Origin: Saccharospirillum sp.
Lineage (GTDB): Bacteria; Pseudomonadota; Gammaproteobacteria; Pseudomonadales; Natronospirillaceae
Reading direction: 5' to 3'
Assembly (NCBI GenBank): GCA_018402545.1
Contig: JAGYIL010000004.1
Span: forward strand, 288,422 to 352,421
Length of the DNA stretch: 64,000 nt
Below the pieces are notes generated by a model. That model did not search any database and had not been told where the DNA came from. It saw only the letters and a program-made list of their open reading frames with translations. Made by a program: the position numbers and the translations under genes. Below are positions 1-8,944 of this stretch, in pieces. Position 1 is the stretch's first letter. Every line of letters begins with the position of its first letter.

Positions 1-126
1 GCTAATGCGACTCGGGTCTGGCGTCGGCAAGGTATTGGAAATGACCGATCGGTTGCGACCGAAAACAAAAAAGAAAGCCATCGGCAATGACTGAAATATT
101 CAAGATGTGGAGTTTGTCGAATTAAC

Positions 127-240
127 AAGCAGCGGTTACCTGGTGTGCCCCTGTGGGGTAGTCCGCAACATGGATGTTGCGGCCTAGGCTCCATGGACGG
201 ATTCACGCCGGCCCCACAGGGGCATGCCAGGTGACCGATG
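127..240. repeat. Structured intergenic repeat, copy 1
   Basis: About 114 bp that recurs almost intact at 10227-10340. Its arms fold: an outer stem (CCTGG near 139-143 with CCAGG near 227-231), a 12-bp perfect stem GCCCCTGTGGGG (147-158) with CCCCACAGGGGC (212-223), and an inner hairpin GCAACA (165-170) with TGTTGC (175-180). Two stems carry compensatory base changes between the copies. It lies upstream of the bd oxidase operon. It could be a REP-like dispersed element or a transcribed structured RNA. Nothing gene-like is visible in the other bases of 1-311. Confidence 0.75.
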
Positions 241-311
241 CGGGCCAATGCCACCTAATGGGCCCGAACTCCGAATCTTGACTGAGTGTTAACTGTTTTT
301 CCGGAGGATCT

Positions 312-1718
312 ATGGAGTCACAATTGGCCGATGTCTTGATGTTGTCGCGCATTCAGTTCGCCGCCAACATCAGCTTTCACATTTTGTTCCCGACCATCAC
401 CATCGCGCTGGCCTGGTTTCTGGTGTATTTCAAAGTTCGCCATGAAATCAGCGGGCATCCGGTCTGGATGCGAATCTATCGATTCTGGGTGAAGGTGTTT
501 GCGCTGAGCTTTGCACTTGGCGTCGTCAGTGGCATTACCATGAGCTTTCAGTTCGGCACCAACTGGCCGGGCTTTATGGAAACCGTGGGTAACATTGCCG
601 GGCCGCTGCTGGGTTATGAAGTGCTGACCGCGTTTTTTATGGAAGCGACGTTTCTCGGCATCATGTTGTTCGGAAGCCAGCGGGTGCCGAGCTGGGTGCA
701 TACACTGTCGACCTTTCTGGTGGCCATTGGCACCTCCCTGTCCGCCTTCTGGATCATCGCGCTGAACAGCTGGATGCACACGCCGGATGGTTTTGAAATG
801 ATCAACGGCGTGGCTCACCCTGTTAGCTGGTGGGACATCATTTTCAACGCTTCAATGCCATACCGGTTTACGCATATGATGATCGCCTCAGGCCTGACCG
901 CGGCGTTTTTGATTGCGGGATTGTCGGCTTATCGTCTGTTGAAGGGCGATACCAAACTGGCACCGCGCAAGGCGATGAGTGCGGGCATCGTTGTGGCGGC
1001 CCTGTTGATTCCGGTGCAGATTTTCGTCGGTGACTTGCATGGCCTGAATACTTTCGAGCACCAGCCGCAAAAAATTGCAGCGATGGAAGGCGTTTGGGAA
1101 ACCGAGCGCGGCGCACCGTTACTGCTGTTTGCCTGGCCCGATGAAGAAACCCGTTCCAACGCCTTTGAAGTCGGTGTGCCCGGGCTGGCCAGTTTTATTC
1201 TGACACACGATATTAACGGCGAAATTCCCGGCTTGAACGAGTTTGAAGAAGAAGGGCACCCGCCGGTAAAACCCCTGTTTTTTGGCTTTCGCATCATGGT
1301 GGGTCTGGGTCTGTTGATGCTGGCTGTCAGTTGGCTAAGCAGTTGGTTCTTATGGCGCCGGGGCGAGGTACCGGTGTGGATGCAACGCACCCTGGTCGGC
1401 ATGACATTCTCGGGCTGGCTGGCGACACTGGCGGGCTGGTACGTGACTGAAATTGGCCGTCAGCCCTGGCTGGTATCCGGTGTACTACGTACCTCCGAAG
1501 CGGTTACTACAGTACCCGGCGCCCAGGTTGGTTTATCGTTGACCTTGTACCTGCTGACCTATGCTGTGTTGCTTTTCGCCTATTTGCAGACCCTGTTTTA
1601 CATGGCGCGTAAGTCGGTTGAGGTTGAAGAGTTTGAACGCGAGGCCGATGTTGATCTCGACGAGTTGCAAGACCGCGCTGCCGCCGAACCCAATGCCAAA
1701 CCCGAGGAGGCACGCTAA
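312..1718 (+). CDS. cydA: Cytochrome bd-type ubiquinol oxidase subunit I (CioA-like)
   Basis: Membrane subunit of a bd-type quinol oxidase, which oxidises ubiquinol and reduces oxygen to water in the cytoplasmic membrane. The protein is 468 aa. It shows the family features: an N-terminal SRIQFAANISFH helix with a haem-ligand His, the RFTHMM helix with a second His, a KIAAMEG quinol-site segment, and the GRQPW motif. At 468 aa, against about 520 for Escherichia coli CydA, it has a short Q-loop, which is typical of the cyanide-insensitive CIO type. The start is fixed by CGGAGGATCT just upstream. It overlaps the next gene by one base (TAATG), so the two are co-translated. Confidence 0.95.
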   Translation: MESQLADVLMLSRIQFAANISFHILFPTITIALAWFLVYFKVRHEISGHPVWMRIYRFWVKVFALSFALGVVSGITMSFQFGTNWPGFMETVGNIAGPLLGYEVLTAFFMEATFLGIMLFGSQRVPSWVHTLSTFLVAIGTSLSAFWIIALNSWMHTPDGFEMINGVAHPVSWWDIIFNASMPYRFTHMMIASGLTAAFLIAGLSAYRLLKGDTKLAPRKAMSAGIVVAALLIPVQIFVGDLHGLNTFEHQPQKIAAMEGVWETERGAPLLLFAWPDEETRSNAFEVGVPGLASFILTHDINGEIPGLNEFEEEGHPPVKPLFFGFRIMVGLGLLMLAVSWLSSWFLWRRGEVPVWMQRTLVGMTFSGWLATLAGWYVTEIGRQPWLVSGVLRTSEAVTTVPGAQVGLSLTLYLLTYAVLLFAYLQTLFYMARKSVEVEEFEREADVDLDELQDRAAAEPNAKPEEAR

Positions 1719-2716
1719 TGAGCATCACCGAGTGGCTACCTGAAATATTTCTCGTACTGATGGGCCTGGCGGTACTGATCTACGCTGTGCTCGATGGCTT
1801 CGACCTTGGCGTTGGCCTGCTGCTGCCGATGGACAACGAACCCCAGCGCAGCCAGATGATTGCCTCCATTGGCCCGTTCTGGGACGCCAACGAAACCTGG
1901 CTGGTGCTGGCCGTTGGCATTTTGCTGATCGCCTTTCCCGAAGCCCACAGCCTGGTATTGCGTGAACTGTATTTGCCCGCTGCTTTCCTGCTGATCGGGC
2001 TTATTCTGCGGGGCGTCTCCTTCGACTTCCGCGCCAAGGCCGTAACCGGCCATCGCCGGCAATGGGATTACGCCTTCAAGGCGGGTTCACTGATCACCTC
2101 CCTCACGCTCGGCTACATGCTGGGCCGTTATGTGCTGGCGTTTCAGACCGGCTGGGTGGCGCAGGGCTTTGCCGTGCTCAGCGGTATCTGCGTCAGTGCG
2201 GCCTTTGCCTACATTGGCGGCGCCTGGCTGGTGATGAAATCGGAAGGTGAATTGCAGATCCGGGCGGCCTACTGGTCGCGCCGTGCGGGCTGGTTTGCCG
2301 CCTTGGGCATAGCCGCCATTAGCGTCATGAACCCCCTGGTCAGTGCCGATGTGGCCGAACGCTGGCTGAGCATGCCCGCCGTGTTTTTACTGATCCCGAT
2401 TCCGCTGGTGTGTCTGATTCTGGTGGTGCTGGTCGATCAGTATCTGAAACAGGTACCAACGCGGGATGATGTGGGTTGCTGGTTTCCGTTCGTAGCCGCA
2501 GCGCTGCTGTTCCTGCTGAGCTTTCTGGGCCTCGCCTACAGCTTTTTCCCTTACGTGGTACCGGGCAAACTCACTGCGGCCGAAGCGGCCAGTGCGACCG
2601 CCTCGTTACAGTTTATTGGGGTGGGTGTTGCCATTGTGCTGCCGCTAATTCTGGCTTATACGGCCTTTGCCTACCGGGTGTTTTGGGGTAAGTCGACAGA
2701 GCTCAGATACTATTAA
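1718..2716 (+). CDS. cydB: Cytochrome bd-type ubiquinol oxidase subunit II (CioB-like)
   Basis: Second integral membrane subunit of the bd oxidase. The protein is 332 aa with many hydrophobic helices and the family signature LDGFDLGVGLLLP near residues 24-36. Its start codon shares a base with the stop of subunit I, a classic translationally coupled pair. No small CydX-like gene follows; instead the stop codon sits in an inverted repeat (2713-2767) that probably ends transcription. Length and C-terminus look normal for CioB proteins. Confidence 0.95.
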   Translation: MSITEWLPEIFLVLMGLAVLIYAVLDGFDLGVGLLLPMDNEPQRSQMIASIGPFWDANETWLVLAVGILLIAFPEAHSLVLRELYLPAAFLLIGLILRGVSFDFRAKAVTGHRRQWDYAFKAGSLITSLTLGYMLGRYVLAFQTGWVAQGFAVLSGICVSAAFAYIGGAWLVMKSEGELQIRAAYWSRRAGWFAALGIAAISVMNPLVSADVAERWLSMPAVFLLIPIPLVCLILVVLVDQYLKQVPTRDDVGCWFPFVAAALLFLLSFLGLAYSFFPYVVPGKLTAAEAASATASLQFIGVGVAIVLPLILAYTAFAYRVFWGKSTELRYY

Positions 2717-2767
2717 GGAGCCTCTGAATAACTCTCCCGGGGCTCTGGCTTTTCCGAGGCTCCTTAA
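2713..2767. repeat. Palindromic element at the end of cydB (GGAGCCTCTGAA family)
   Basis: Perfect 12-bp inverted repeat TTAAGGAGCCTC (2713-2724) and GAGGCTCCTTAA (2756-2767) around about 31 bp. The stop codon of cydB and a GGAGCCTCTGAA core lie in the left arm. The same core recurs at 37469 and, inverted, at 59553-59565, also inside short palindromes between genes. It may act as a terminator, or be a miniature element derived from insertion-sequence ends. Confidence 0.6.
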
Positions 2768-2775
2768 GGGCCGGC

Positions 2776-3486
2776 TTACTGACCCAGATGCCCGGTCTTG
2801 ACCCAGGCTTCGGCTCCAGCCGCCAGTTCCACGGTGGATAGTGAGGTAGCCGGCAACCGAATCCAGGTGCCGGCACTCCAGGGCCTTCCTGCATAATCGC
2901 AGGCGCCGCTCAGCAACAGCAACTCGATACCCCCGGGGTGATCTTCGGCGGTCAGTTTCAGGTTGTCTTGCGCACGCAACCAATGAACCTGTTCGTAGTC
3001 GTTAAACAGAACCGTGGATTCCGTTGACTGGCTCGGACTGACCACAAGGTGATTCCGATCATTGGGCCGGAACTGCTGCAGCTTCACCAGAATCAGACAG
3101 CCAGACTGGCTGTGTGGCTTGTGTTGGGAACCGGGCGGGTTGCGCACATAGGTGCCAGCCGGGTAATCCCCGTTTTCATCCGAGAATACCCCCGCCAATA
3201 CCAGAAATTCCTCACCCAGCGGGTGCTCATGCCCTGCAAACTGGCTGTCTGGTTCATAGGCTACCAGGCTCGTTGCCCGCGTCGTCTGTTCGCCACCGTT
3301 GCGCTCAAGCAATATCCGCTGAACACCCGGTGCCGGAGAAGGCACCCACTGTGCTTTTTCGGTATTGATGATGGCCGGTTGGGTAAGGTCCGCGTTTAGG
3401 GCGGTCACAGGCAAGGCGTCAGCGTGCTGAGTACGATTGGGGCGGGTTTCATAGAGCCGCCGCCAGAAGGGATCCAAAGCGTTCAT
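2776..3486 (-). CDS. Bicupin (ChrR-like cupin) protein
   Basis: The 236-aa protein appears to hold two cupin repeats. The first (about residues 50-125) has the metal-site pattern GHEHPLGEEFLVLAGVF, followed by GTYVRNPPGSQHKPHS. The second, C-terminal half has a weaker copy ending in GTWIRLPA. This matches the anti-sigma ChrR-type cupin family, but the N-terminal zinc-binding anti-sigma domain is absent, so a small-molecule-binding or enzymatic role is as likely as regulation. It is convergent with cydB and not obviously in an operon. Confidence 0.75.
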   Translation of the reverse strand: MNALDPFWRRLYETRPNRTQHADALPVTALNADLTQPAIINTEKAQWVPSPAPGVQRILLERNGGEQTTRATSLVAYEPDSQFAGHEHPLGEEFLVLAGVFSDENGDYPAGTYVRNPPGSQHKPHSQSGCLILVKLQQFRPNDRNHLVVSPSQSTESTVLFNDYEQVHWLRAQDNLKLTAEDHPGGIELLLLSGACDYAGRPWSAGTWIRLPATSLSTVELAAGAEAWVKTGHLGQ

Positions 3487-3618
3487 TAGCCTGTCCGTAT
3501 AAGAATGGATATCTCAAGTATACTCACAGACGCGGTGTTTGGATGCCAAGGCGCGAAATGAAGGCTAGCCGTTACCGCTTCATCACTTTAGAGGGCGTTG
3601 AAAAAGGCCTCCTGCCTG

Positions 3619-4614
3619 TCAGAACACCGTTACCAAAGCCGAGGTCAACCCAAGCCCGCCACCCAGCAGCAGCACAAACAGAACCCCTGCATGAGCCACC
3701 GGACGCCAGCCGGCCGTTTTCAGATCCGACCAGCGGGCTTTGATGCCGAGAGCGACCATGGCCAGTGCCAGCGCTAATTGGGCAAGCCATTGCAGTGCAG
3801 TGATGACAACCGGCGGCAACCAACCCAGGCTGCCGATGCCAGCAGCAAGCATAAAACCGAAAACAAACCAGGGGATTGGCAATGGGGCCCTGGTAGCGTC
3901 AGTCGTTTCATTTTGACGCAACCGGATGAACACCTGAGCCAGCACCAATACAACAGGTGCCAGCATCATCACCCGCACCAGCTTGGTCACAACAGCGAAT
4001 TCCATCGTCTCCGCCCCCATCGACTGGCCAGCGGCGACAGCCTGGGCGACTTCATGCACGGTACTGCCGATGTAAATGCCGAACCAGGCCGGGTCGAGCC
4101 CGGAATAGGCGAACAGCAGCGGGTAGGTAAACATGGCCAGAGTACCGAAGATAACCACCAGCGCCACGGCGAGAGTCACATCCTGATCTCGACCTTTAAT
4201 CACCGGGTTGGCGGCCATGATGGCAGCGGCACCGCAGACGGCACTGCCGACCGAGGCCAGTGAAGCGAGCTCCGGGCTCATTTTCAGGCAGCGAATGCCA
4301 AACCAGATGCCAAAACTCAGCACCACCACAATCATGATCGCGTCCGCCACCAGGGCAGGCCAGCCGACGGCGACGAGCTGGGTCAGGCTGAGGTTAAAGC
4401 CAAACAGAATAATGCCCAGACGCAGCAGCTTTTGCTGAGCGAAACCCAGAACGGCTTTGGCTTTGGCGGTTGGCTCAGTCGCCAGCGGTGAGTTGCCATA
4501 AAGCGCACCGATCAGCACGGCCAACGGCAGGGCGCTCAGGCCAATGCCCGCCAGCAACGGCAGCTGCGACAGCAACAAGGCCGTGCCTGCCAAACCTACC
4601 AGTATCCACACCAT
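3619..4614 (-). CDS. yeiH: YeiH/UPF0324 family membrane protein (putative sulfate exporter family)
   Basis: Integral membrane protein of 331 aa with about ten hydrophobic helices. Recognisable family segments include LRLGIILFGFNLSLTQL, GSAVCGAAAIMAANPVI and GSTVHEVAQAVAAG. The family is annotated as a putative sulfate or sulfur-compound exporter; its substrate is not established. It is divergent from a LysR gene with only 90 bp between starts. This is the usual arrangement of yeiH with yeiE, which makes activation by that regulator likely. Confidence 0.88.
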   Translation of the reverse strand: MVWILVGLAGTALLLSQLPLLAGIGLSALPLAVLIGALYGNSPLATEPTAKAKAVLGFAQQKLLRLGIILFGFNLSLTQLVAVGWPALVADAIMIVVVLSFGIWFGIRCLKMSPELASLASVGSAVCGAAAIMAANPVIKGRDQDVTLAVALVVIFGTLAMFTYPLLFAYSGLDPAWFGIYIGSTVHEVAQAVAAGQSMGAETMEFAVVTKLVRVMMLAPVVLVLAQVFIRLRQNETTDATRAPLPIPWFVFGFMLAAGIGSLGWLPPVVITALQWLAQLALALAMVALGIKARWSDLKTAGWRPVAHAGVLFVLLLGGGLGLTSALVTVF

Positions 4615-4704
4615 CGCTTAGCTCCCGTTCAAGTGTGAATACTGTAGTTTGGTGACTATGATAAGTATAATGGATATAACTTAACTAAAAGTTCGGCTTA
4701 GCTT

Positions 4705-5583
4705 ATGAATTTCACGTTGCGCCAACTGGCCATATTCGAAGCAACGGCTCGCCTTGGGCGCCTTACCCTGGCAGCCGAAGAACAGGCCATCAGCCAGTCT
4801 GCCGCGAGCCAGGCGGTCACAGAGCTGGAGCGACAGATGGGGCTGGCCCTGTTTGAACGACGCGGCCGGGAGTTGGTGCTTACTCCGGCAGGACGCGACC
4901 GCTTGCCGCAGGTGCGGCTGATTCTCAGCGATTGCCAGCGGCTGGCGGAAGGGTCAGGTGACGACCTGGCTGGTCAGCTACGCATTGCCGCCAGCACCAC
5001 CATCGCCTGCTATGTCATCCCGGGTGTGTTGGCCAGGCTTACGGAGCAGCACCCTGGCATTCGGCCTGCCATTGATATCCAGAACACCCGGGGCGTGCTG
5101 CAGCAACTGGAAACCGGCCAGGCTCAGATTGGCCTGATCGAAGGGCCGGCCGTGCACGACTATCTGCAGATTCGGCGCTGGCAGGAGGACCGGTTGGCGC
5201 TGTTTGTAACCCCGGGTCACCCTCTGGCCCATGAAAAACAGGTATCGGTCGAGCAGCTGGAAACCCTGGACTGGATCGTCCGGGAACCCGGCTCAGGTAC
5301 CCGGGAGGTGTTTGATACCGCCATGCAGGCGGTGGGCATTCAGCCAAAGATACGCCTAACCCTGAGCCGGCAGGAAGCCATCAAACAAGCCGTACTCAGT
5401 GGACTGGGGGCAGGGTGTTTGTCACACCTGTCGCTCGATGCCGATGGGTCAGGCCGTTTTGTACCGCTTAATACAGACCTGACATTGGTGCGGTCATTTT
5501 CATGGGTATGTTCGCCCGAGGCGATTAAATCACCATTGGTGCAGGCATTTATGAAGGCACTAAGCTCAAAACAGCAGCCATAA
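4705..5583 (+). CDS. LysR-family regulator, YeiE-like
   Basis: The 292-aa protein has an N-terminal winged helix-turn-helix (residues 3-62, LRQLAIFEATARLGRLTLAA onward) and a two-lobed LysR effector domain. The end of the second lobe has LGAGCLSHLS, as in YeiE/CysB-like proteins. It is divergent from yeiH. Family knowledge and synteny suggest that it controls yeiH and perhaps sulfur or iron metabolism. The shared 90-bp intergenic region is AT-rich and should hold both promoters and the operator. Confidence 0.88.
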   Translation: MNFTLRQLAIFEATARLGRLTLAAEEQAISQSAASQAVTELERQMGLALFERRGRELVLTPAGRDRLPQVRLILSDCQRLAEGSGDDLAGQLRIAASTTIACYVIPGVLARLTEQHPGIRPAIDIQNTRGVLQQLETGQAQIGLIEGPAVHDYLQIRRWQEDRLALFVTPGHPLAHEKQVSVEQLETLDWIVREPGSGTREVFDTAMQAVGIQPKIRLTLSRQEAIKQAVLSGLGAGCLSHLSLDADGSGRFVPLNTDLTLVRSFSWVCSPEAIKSPLVQAFMKALSSKQQP

Positions 5584-5614
5584 AAAAACCGCCAGGCCCA
5601 TAAGGCACTGGCGG
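5582..5614 (-). terminator. Intrinsic terminator of the TRAP cluster
   Basis: Stem CCGCCAG (5589-5595) with CTGGCGG (5608-5614), next to a run of seven A on the plus strand (5582-5588). On the minus strand this reads as a hairpin followed by a T-run, directly after the dctP stop. Confidence 0.8.
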
Positions 5615-5635
5615 CAAAGCAGCAATAATTCGTTT

Positions 5636-6715
5636 TTAGTTCAGATCGCGCTCGTAGCTTTCGTTGATCAACGCATCGGCTTTTTCAGCTTCGCTGCGCA
5701 GCAGGTCCAGCCACATTTCGCCGTCTTCAATGTTTTCAACAAACCAGTCAAACGCCGGGGTGGCCGCTTGCAGGAATTGCTCTTTCTCTTCCGGGGTAGG
5801 TACATAGACTTCACCACCGGCTTCTGCGAAATCACGATACGCCTGAATCGACTTGCGCTTCGGTGACGTGAAGGTGGCTTGCTGCAGGGCATCAAAACCA
5901 TCTACAACGACGCGGCGCATGTCTTCCGGCATGTCCATGAAGACTTCATTGTTCATGTACCACAGGGCCGCCATGTAAGCGTGACCGTCGAGCGTCAGGT
6001 ACTGCAGGCCGGCTTCCGGGAATTTCATCGACATAATGTCGGTGATGCCGTTCTTGGTGCCTTCAACCACACCGGTTTGCAGCGAGGTGAACAGTTCCGG
6101 CCAGGGGATCGGCGTCGGGCTGGCACCCAGGCCGCGGGTCAGTGCTTGCGGCAGGTCGGCAACGACGGTCCGGATTTTCATGCCTTCCAGATCTTCCGGT
6201 GTCCGCACGGTTCTTTCCGTGTTGGCAAAGTTGCGCCAGCCACCGGTGTTACCAATGGTCATCAGACGAACCTGATCATTGGAATCTTCCAGAATGGCAT
6301 CGCGCATTTCACGGGTGAAATCGCCACGCAACACGGTTTCGGCCATGCGGTCGCTGCTCAGGATGTAGGGCAAATCGAGCACCTGAACGTAGGGGTACAT
6401 GTTAGCAACGCCGCCAGACGTCGAGATGTAGATGTCAACTGAACCGTCTTCCAGCGCCTGCATGCACTCGGTACCGTTACCGCACAGCTGGGTGCCGAGG
6501 AAAATATCAACTTCGATGGCACCGTTGGACTGGGCTTCAACGAAGTCCTTGAACACGATCAGGCCATCGTAATCTTCGTCGTTTTCATTGGCGTTGGAGA
6601 CAGCGCGCAGACGGTAGTCTTCCGCGCTGGCAATGCCCATGCCCAGGGTCAACAGCGTACCGGTGACGGCACCAATGCACTTTGCGATGAGTTTTTGCTT
6701 GCGATTCAAACGCAT
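5636..6715 (-). CDS. TRAP transporter substrate-binding protein (DctP family)
   Basis: Periplasmic binding protein of 359 aa that hands its ligand to the DctQM membrane pair. It has a clear signal peptide (residues 1-31, ending IASA-ED) and DctP landmarks: EDLEGMKIRT, the FTSLQTGVVEGTKN segment, and the C-terminal helical cap. TRAP ligands are usually carboxylates or sulfonates, and the ligand here is unknown. It is the last gene of a Q-M-P operon transcribed from the operator region at 8782-8849. The 100-bp gap before it and a good ribosome site (AGAGGTAAGAGCC) suggest separate tuning of its expression. Confidence 0.93.
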   Translation of the reverse strand: MRLNRKQKLIAKCIGAVTGTLLTLGMGIASAEDYRLRAVSNANENDEDYDGLIVFKDFVEAQSNGAIEVDIFLGTQLCGNGTECMQALEDGSVDIYISTSGGVANMYPYVQVLDLPYILSSDRMAETVLRGDFTREMRDAILEDSNDQVRLMTIGNTGGWRNFANTERTVRTPEDLEGMKIRTVVADLPQALTRGLGASPTPIPWPELFTSLQTGVVEGTKNGITDIMSMKFPEAGLQYLTLDGHAYMAALWYMNNEVFMDMPEDMRRVVVDGFDALQQATFTSPKRKSIQAYRDFAEAGGEVYVPTPEEKEQFLQAATPAFDWFVENIEDGEMWLDLLRSEAEKADALINESYERDLN

Positions 6716-6815
6716 GGCTCTTACCTCTTGTTGTCGTTGTAGTGTTTTTGTTTATTGTTGGTTGTTGTGCTTTCGGTCTTACTTCCAGTGTGTGCAACTG
6801 TTGTTGCACCGTTCG

Positions 6816-8114
6816 TCATGCGGGCCATGGCATCAGGCCCAGCAGACGGGGAACCGTTAATGAAATTTCAGGTACAAAGGTGATCAGGAAAATCACCGCT
6901 ATTTCAGCCGCCAGGAACGGCAGAATGGCTTTGGCAATCGACTCGACCCGCTCACCGGATACGCTCGATGCCACAAACAGCACCAGCCCCATCGGCGGTG
7001 TCGCCAGCCCCACGGTTAGGTTAACGCTCATGATCATCGCAAAGTGCACCGGGTCGACGCCGATCGACGTGAAAATCGGCGCGAGAATCGGGCCCAGAAT
7101 AATGATCGCCGGGCCGGCATCGAGGAACATGCCGACGATGAACAGCATAATGTTGATCAGAAACAGCAGAATGTAGGCGTTCTCGCTCAGCGTCAGCATC
7201 CACTCGGCCAGCATCTGGGCCGATTGCGACAAGCTGACAACCGTCTTGAACGCCATCGCTGAGCCAACCAGCAAAAGAACAACAGCCGAACCCATGGCAC
7301 TGCGCACAAAGACCGATGGCAATTCATTCAGCTTGACCGACTTCAATACCCACACACTGAGTATCAGGGCATAGGCAACGGCGACGGCCGAGGCTTCAGT
7401 GGGCGTGAAAATACCGCCCAGAATGCCACCCAGAATAATGATCGGCGTCAGCAGGGGCAGAATCGCCTTTTTGGTCGCTACGGCACGCTCGGGCCAGGTG
7501 TACTTGTGGCCAGCGGTGGGAAAGTCATAGCGTTTGGCCATCACCGCAGTAATGATCATCAGCGACACGCCCATTAACACACCCGGTACAATGCCGGCGG
7601 CGAACAGGGACGCGACCGATACTTCCATGGTGTAGGCATAAATAATCATAATGCCCGAAGGCGGAATGATTGGGCCGATAACGGACGAGGCAGCGGTAAT
7701 GGCGGCCGCAAACTTACGCTTGTAGCCGTTCTTTTCCATCGCCGGAATCATCATCGAACCAATGGCCGAGGTATCGGCTACGGCCGAACCCGACAAACCG
7801 GCAAACAACATGCTCGACATGATGTTTACATGGGCCAGGCCCCCACGAACATGGCCGATAAACGCCTGCGAGAAATCCACCAGTCGAAAGGTAATGCCGC
7901 CACGGTTCATCAGTTCACCGGCGAGCATGAAAAACGGAATCGCCATCAGCGGAAAGGAGTCGATGCCGTTGTAGATGTTGCGAAACAGCAACGGCAAATC
8001 GCGATCCATGCCTTCCCACAGCAGCATAAAACCGGGCGCGAACAGGGTTGCAAAAAACACCGGCATGCCGATCAGCAGCACGATTAAAAACAGAGGTAAA
8101 AATAGAATCAACAT
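6816..8114 (-). CDS. TRAP transporter large permease (DctM family)
   Basis: Twelve-helix permease of 432 aa. Typical motifs are present: GRGGLAHVNIMSSMLFAGLSG is replaced here by a near-identical segment around residues 90-110, then SSVIGPIIPPSGIMIIY and FTPTEASAVAVAYAL. It starts 5 bp after the dctQ stop (8120), so the two are co-translated, with GGAGTAAGCACG as ribosome site. The small permease, large permease, binding protein order is a complete secondary TRAP system driven by an ion gradient. Confidence 0.95.
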   Translation of the reverse strand: MLILFLPLFLIVLLIGMPVFFATLFAPGFMLLWEGMDRDLPLLFRNIYNGIDSFPLMAIPFFMLAGELMNRGGITFRLVDFSQAFIGHVRGGLAHVNIMSSMLFAGLSGSAVADTSAIGSMMIPAMEKNGYKRKFAAAITAASSVIGPIIPPSGIMIIYAYTMEVSVASLFAAGIVPGVLMGVSLMIITAVMAKRYDFPTAGHKYTWPERAVATKKAILPLLTPIIILGGILGGIFTPTEASAVAVAYALILSVWVLKSVKLNELPSVFVRSAMGSAVVLLLVGSAMAFKTVVSLSQSAQMLAEWMLTLSENAYILLFLINIMLFIVGMFLDAGPAIIILGPILAPIFTSIGVDPVHFAMIMSVNLTVGLATPPMGLVLFVASSVSGERVESIAKAILPFLAAEIAVIFLITFVPEISLTVPRLLGLMPWPA

Positions 8115-8119
8115 CGTGC

Positions 8120-8683
8120 TTACTCCATCGCCAGCTGGGCTCTGCCGTGTTTGGGTTTAATGCCGAGCCGGTCGTTGAAATCACGAAACAGCAGCGCGCC
8201 GGTTTCTTTCAGCAGCAATTCAATGTTGACCAGAATCATGGTGCCAAAACAGACGGGCATGGCCAGGTAGATCCAGGCGCGCGGCAGGTTGAAGCTGGCC
8301 GCGCGGCTGCGAAAACCCCGTTGAAAAAACTCCAGCCCCATGGTGAACAGGTAATACAGAATGATCAGCGCAGCGACGTAGAGCACTATTTTCAGCAGTG
8401 CAGCGATAACGCGTGGCAGAAAATCGTGCAGCATTTCGATGGCAACAAAGGAGCCTTCCCGGTAAGCCGCCGCCGCCACCAGCGCCATCATCCAGATCAT
8501 GAAGGCGCGGGCCACTTCTTCGGGCCAGGGCTGGGCATTGTTGAACACATAACGCATCACCACCTGGAACAGGATGGACGAGACCATCAGGGTCACGCAG
8601 ATCCACGCGAGGAACTTGCCAACCGAGGCAATGGCGGTGTTCAGAAACATCAGGGCTTTCAACGGCAACAGCAGGGCGTTCAT
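8120..8683 (-). CDS. TRAP transporter small permease (DctQ family)
   Basis: Four-helix membrane protein of 187 aa, the small subunit that pairs with DctM. It shows the family pattern of a central RAFMIWMMALVAAAAYREG helix and basic loops. It is the first gene of the minus-strand TRAP operon. Its promoter must lie in the 260-bp gap shared with the dioxygenase gene, where the inverted 23-bp operator pair sits. Confidence 0.92.
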   Translation of the reverse strand: MNALLLPLKALMFLNTAIASVGKFLAWICVTLMVSSILFQVVMRYVFNNAQPWPEEVARAFMIWMMALVAAAAYREGSFVAIEMLHDFLPRVIAALLKIVLYVAALIILYYLFTMGLEFFQRGFRSRAASFNLPRAWIYLAMPVCFGTMILVNIELLLKETGALLFRDFNDRLGIKPKHGRAQLAME

Positions 8684-8781
8684 AGCAGAACACCTGGGTG
8701 TGCCGGATGCCGGTTCATTGTTGTCATTGTTGAACCTCTCTCATCAGGGCAGTGAAAACGTTAACAGCCCTTTTCGTTGAT

Positions 8782-8849
8782 GTAAATCAATAGTAGATGA
8801 ATTTTTTCACGAATGGTGTTCGGAATAAATTCATTCACTATTGATTTAC
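8782..8849. promoter_or_regulatory. Inverted pair of a 23-bp motif, probable GntR operator
   Basis: Arms at 8782-8804 and 8827-8849 are inverted copies (21 of 23 positions agree). Each begins GTAAATCAATAGT and ends ATGAATTT on its own strand. The same 23-bp motif occurs once at 11439-11461, before the GntR gene. It lies between the TRAP operon and the dioxygenase gene, so it is placed to control both promoters. Confidence 0.8.
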
Positions 8850-8944
8850 TTTTTAAATTCAGGTTGCTAGAGTGGTGTTATCGCAGGCTCAGAGTGCGGT
8901 GCGTGCCGGTTTCAGGCAGCCCGACCGTCCATCCAGGAGGCATC

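Noticed and set aside
8048-8755. A 235-residue plus-strand reading frame opposite dctQ
   Set aside because: Mirror of the TRAP small-permease gene; His/Gln-rich composition with no domain.
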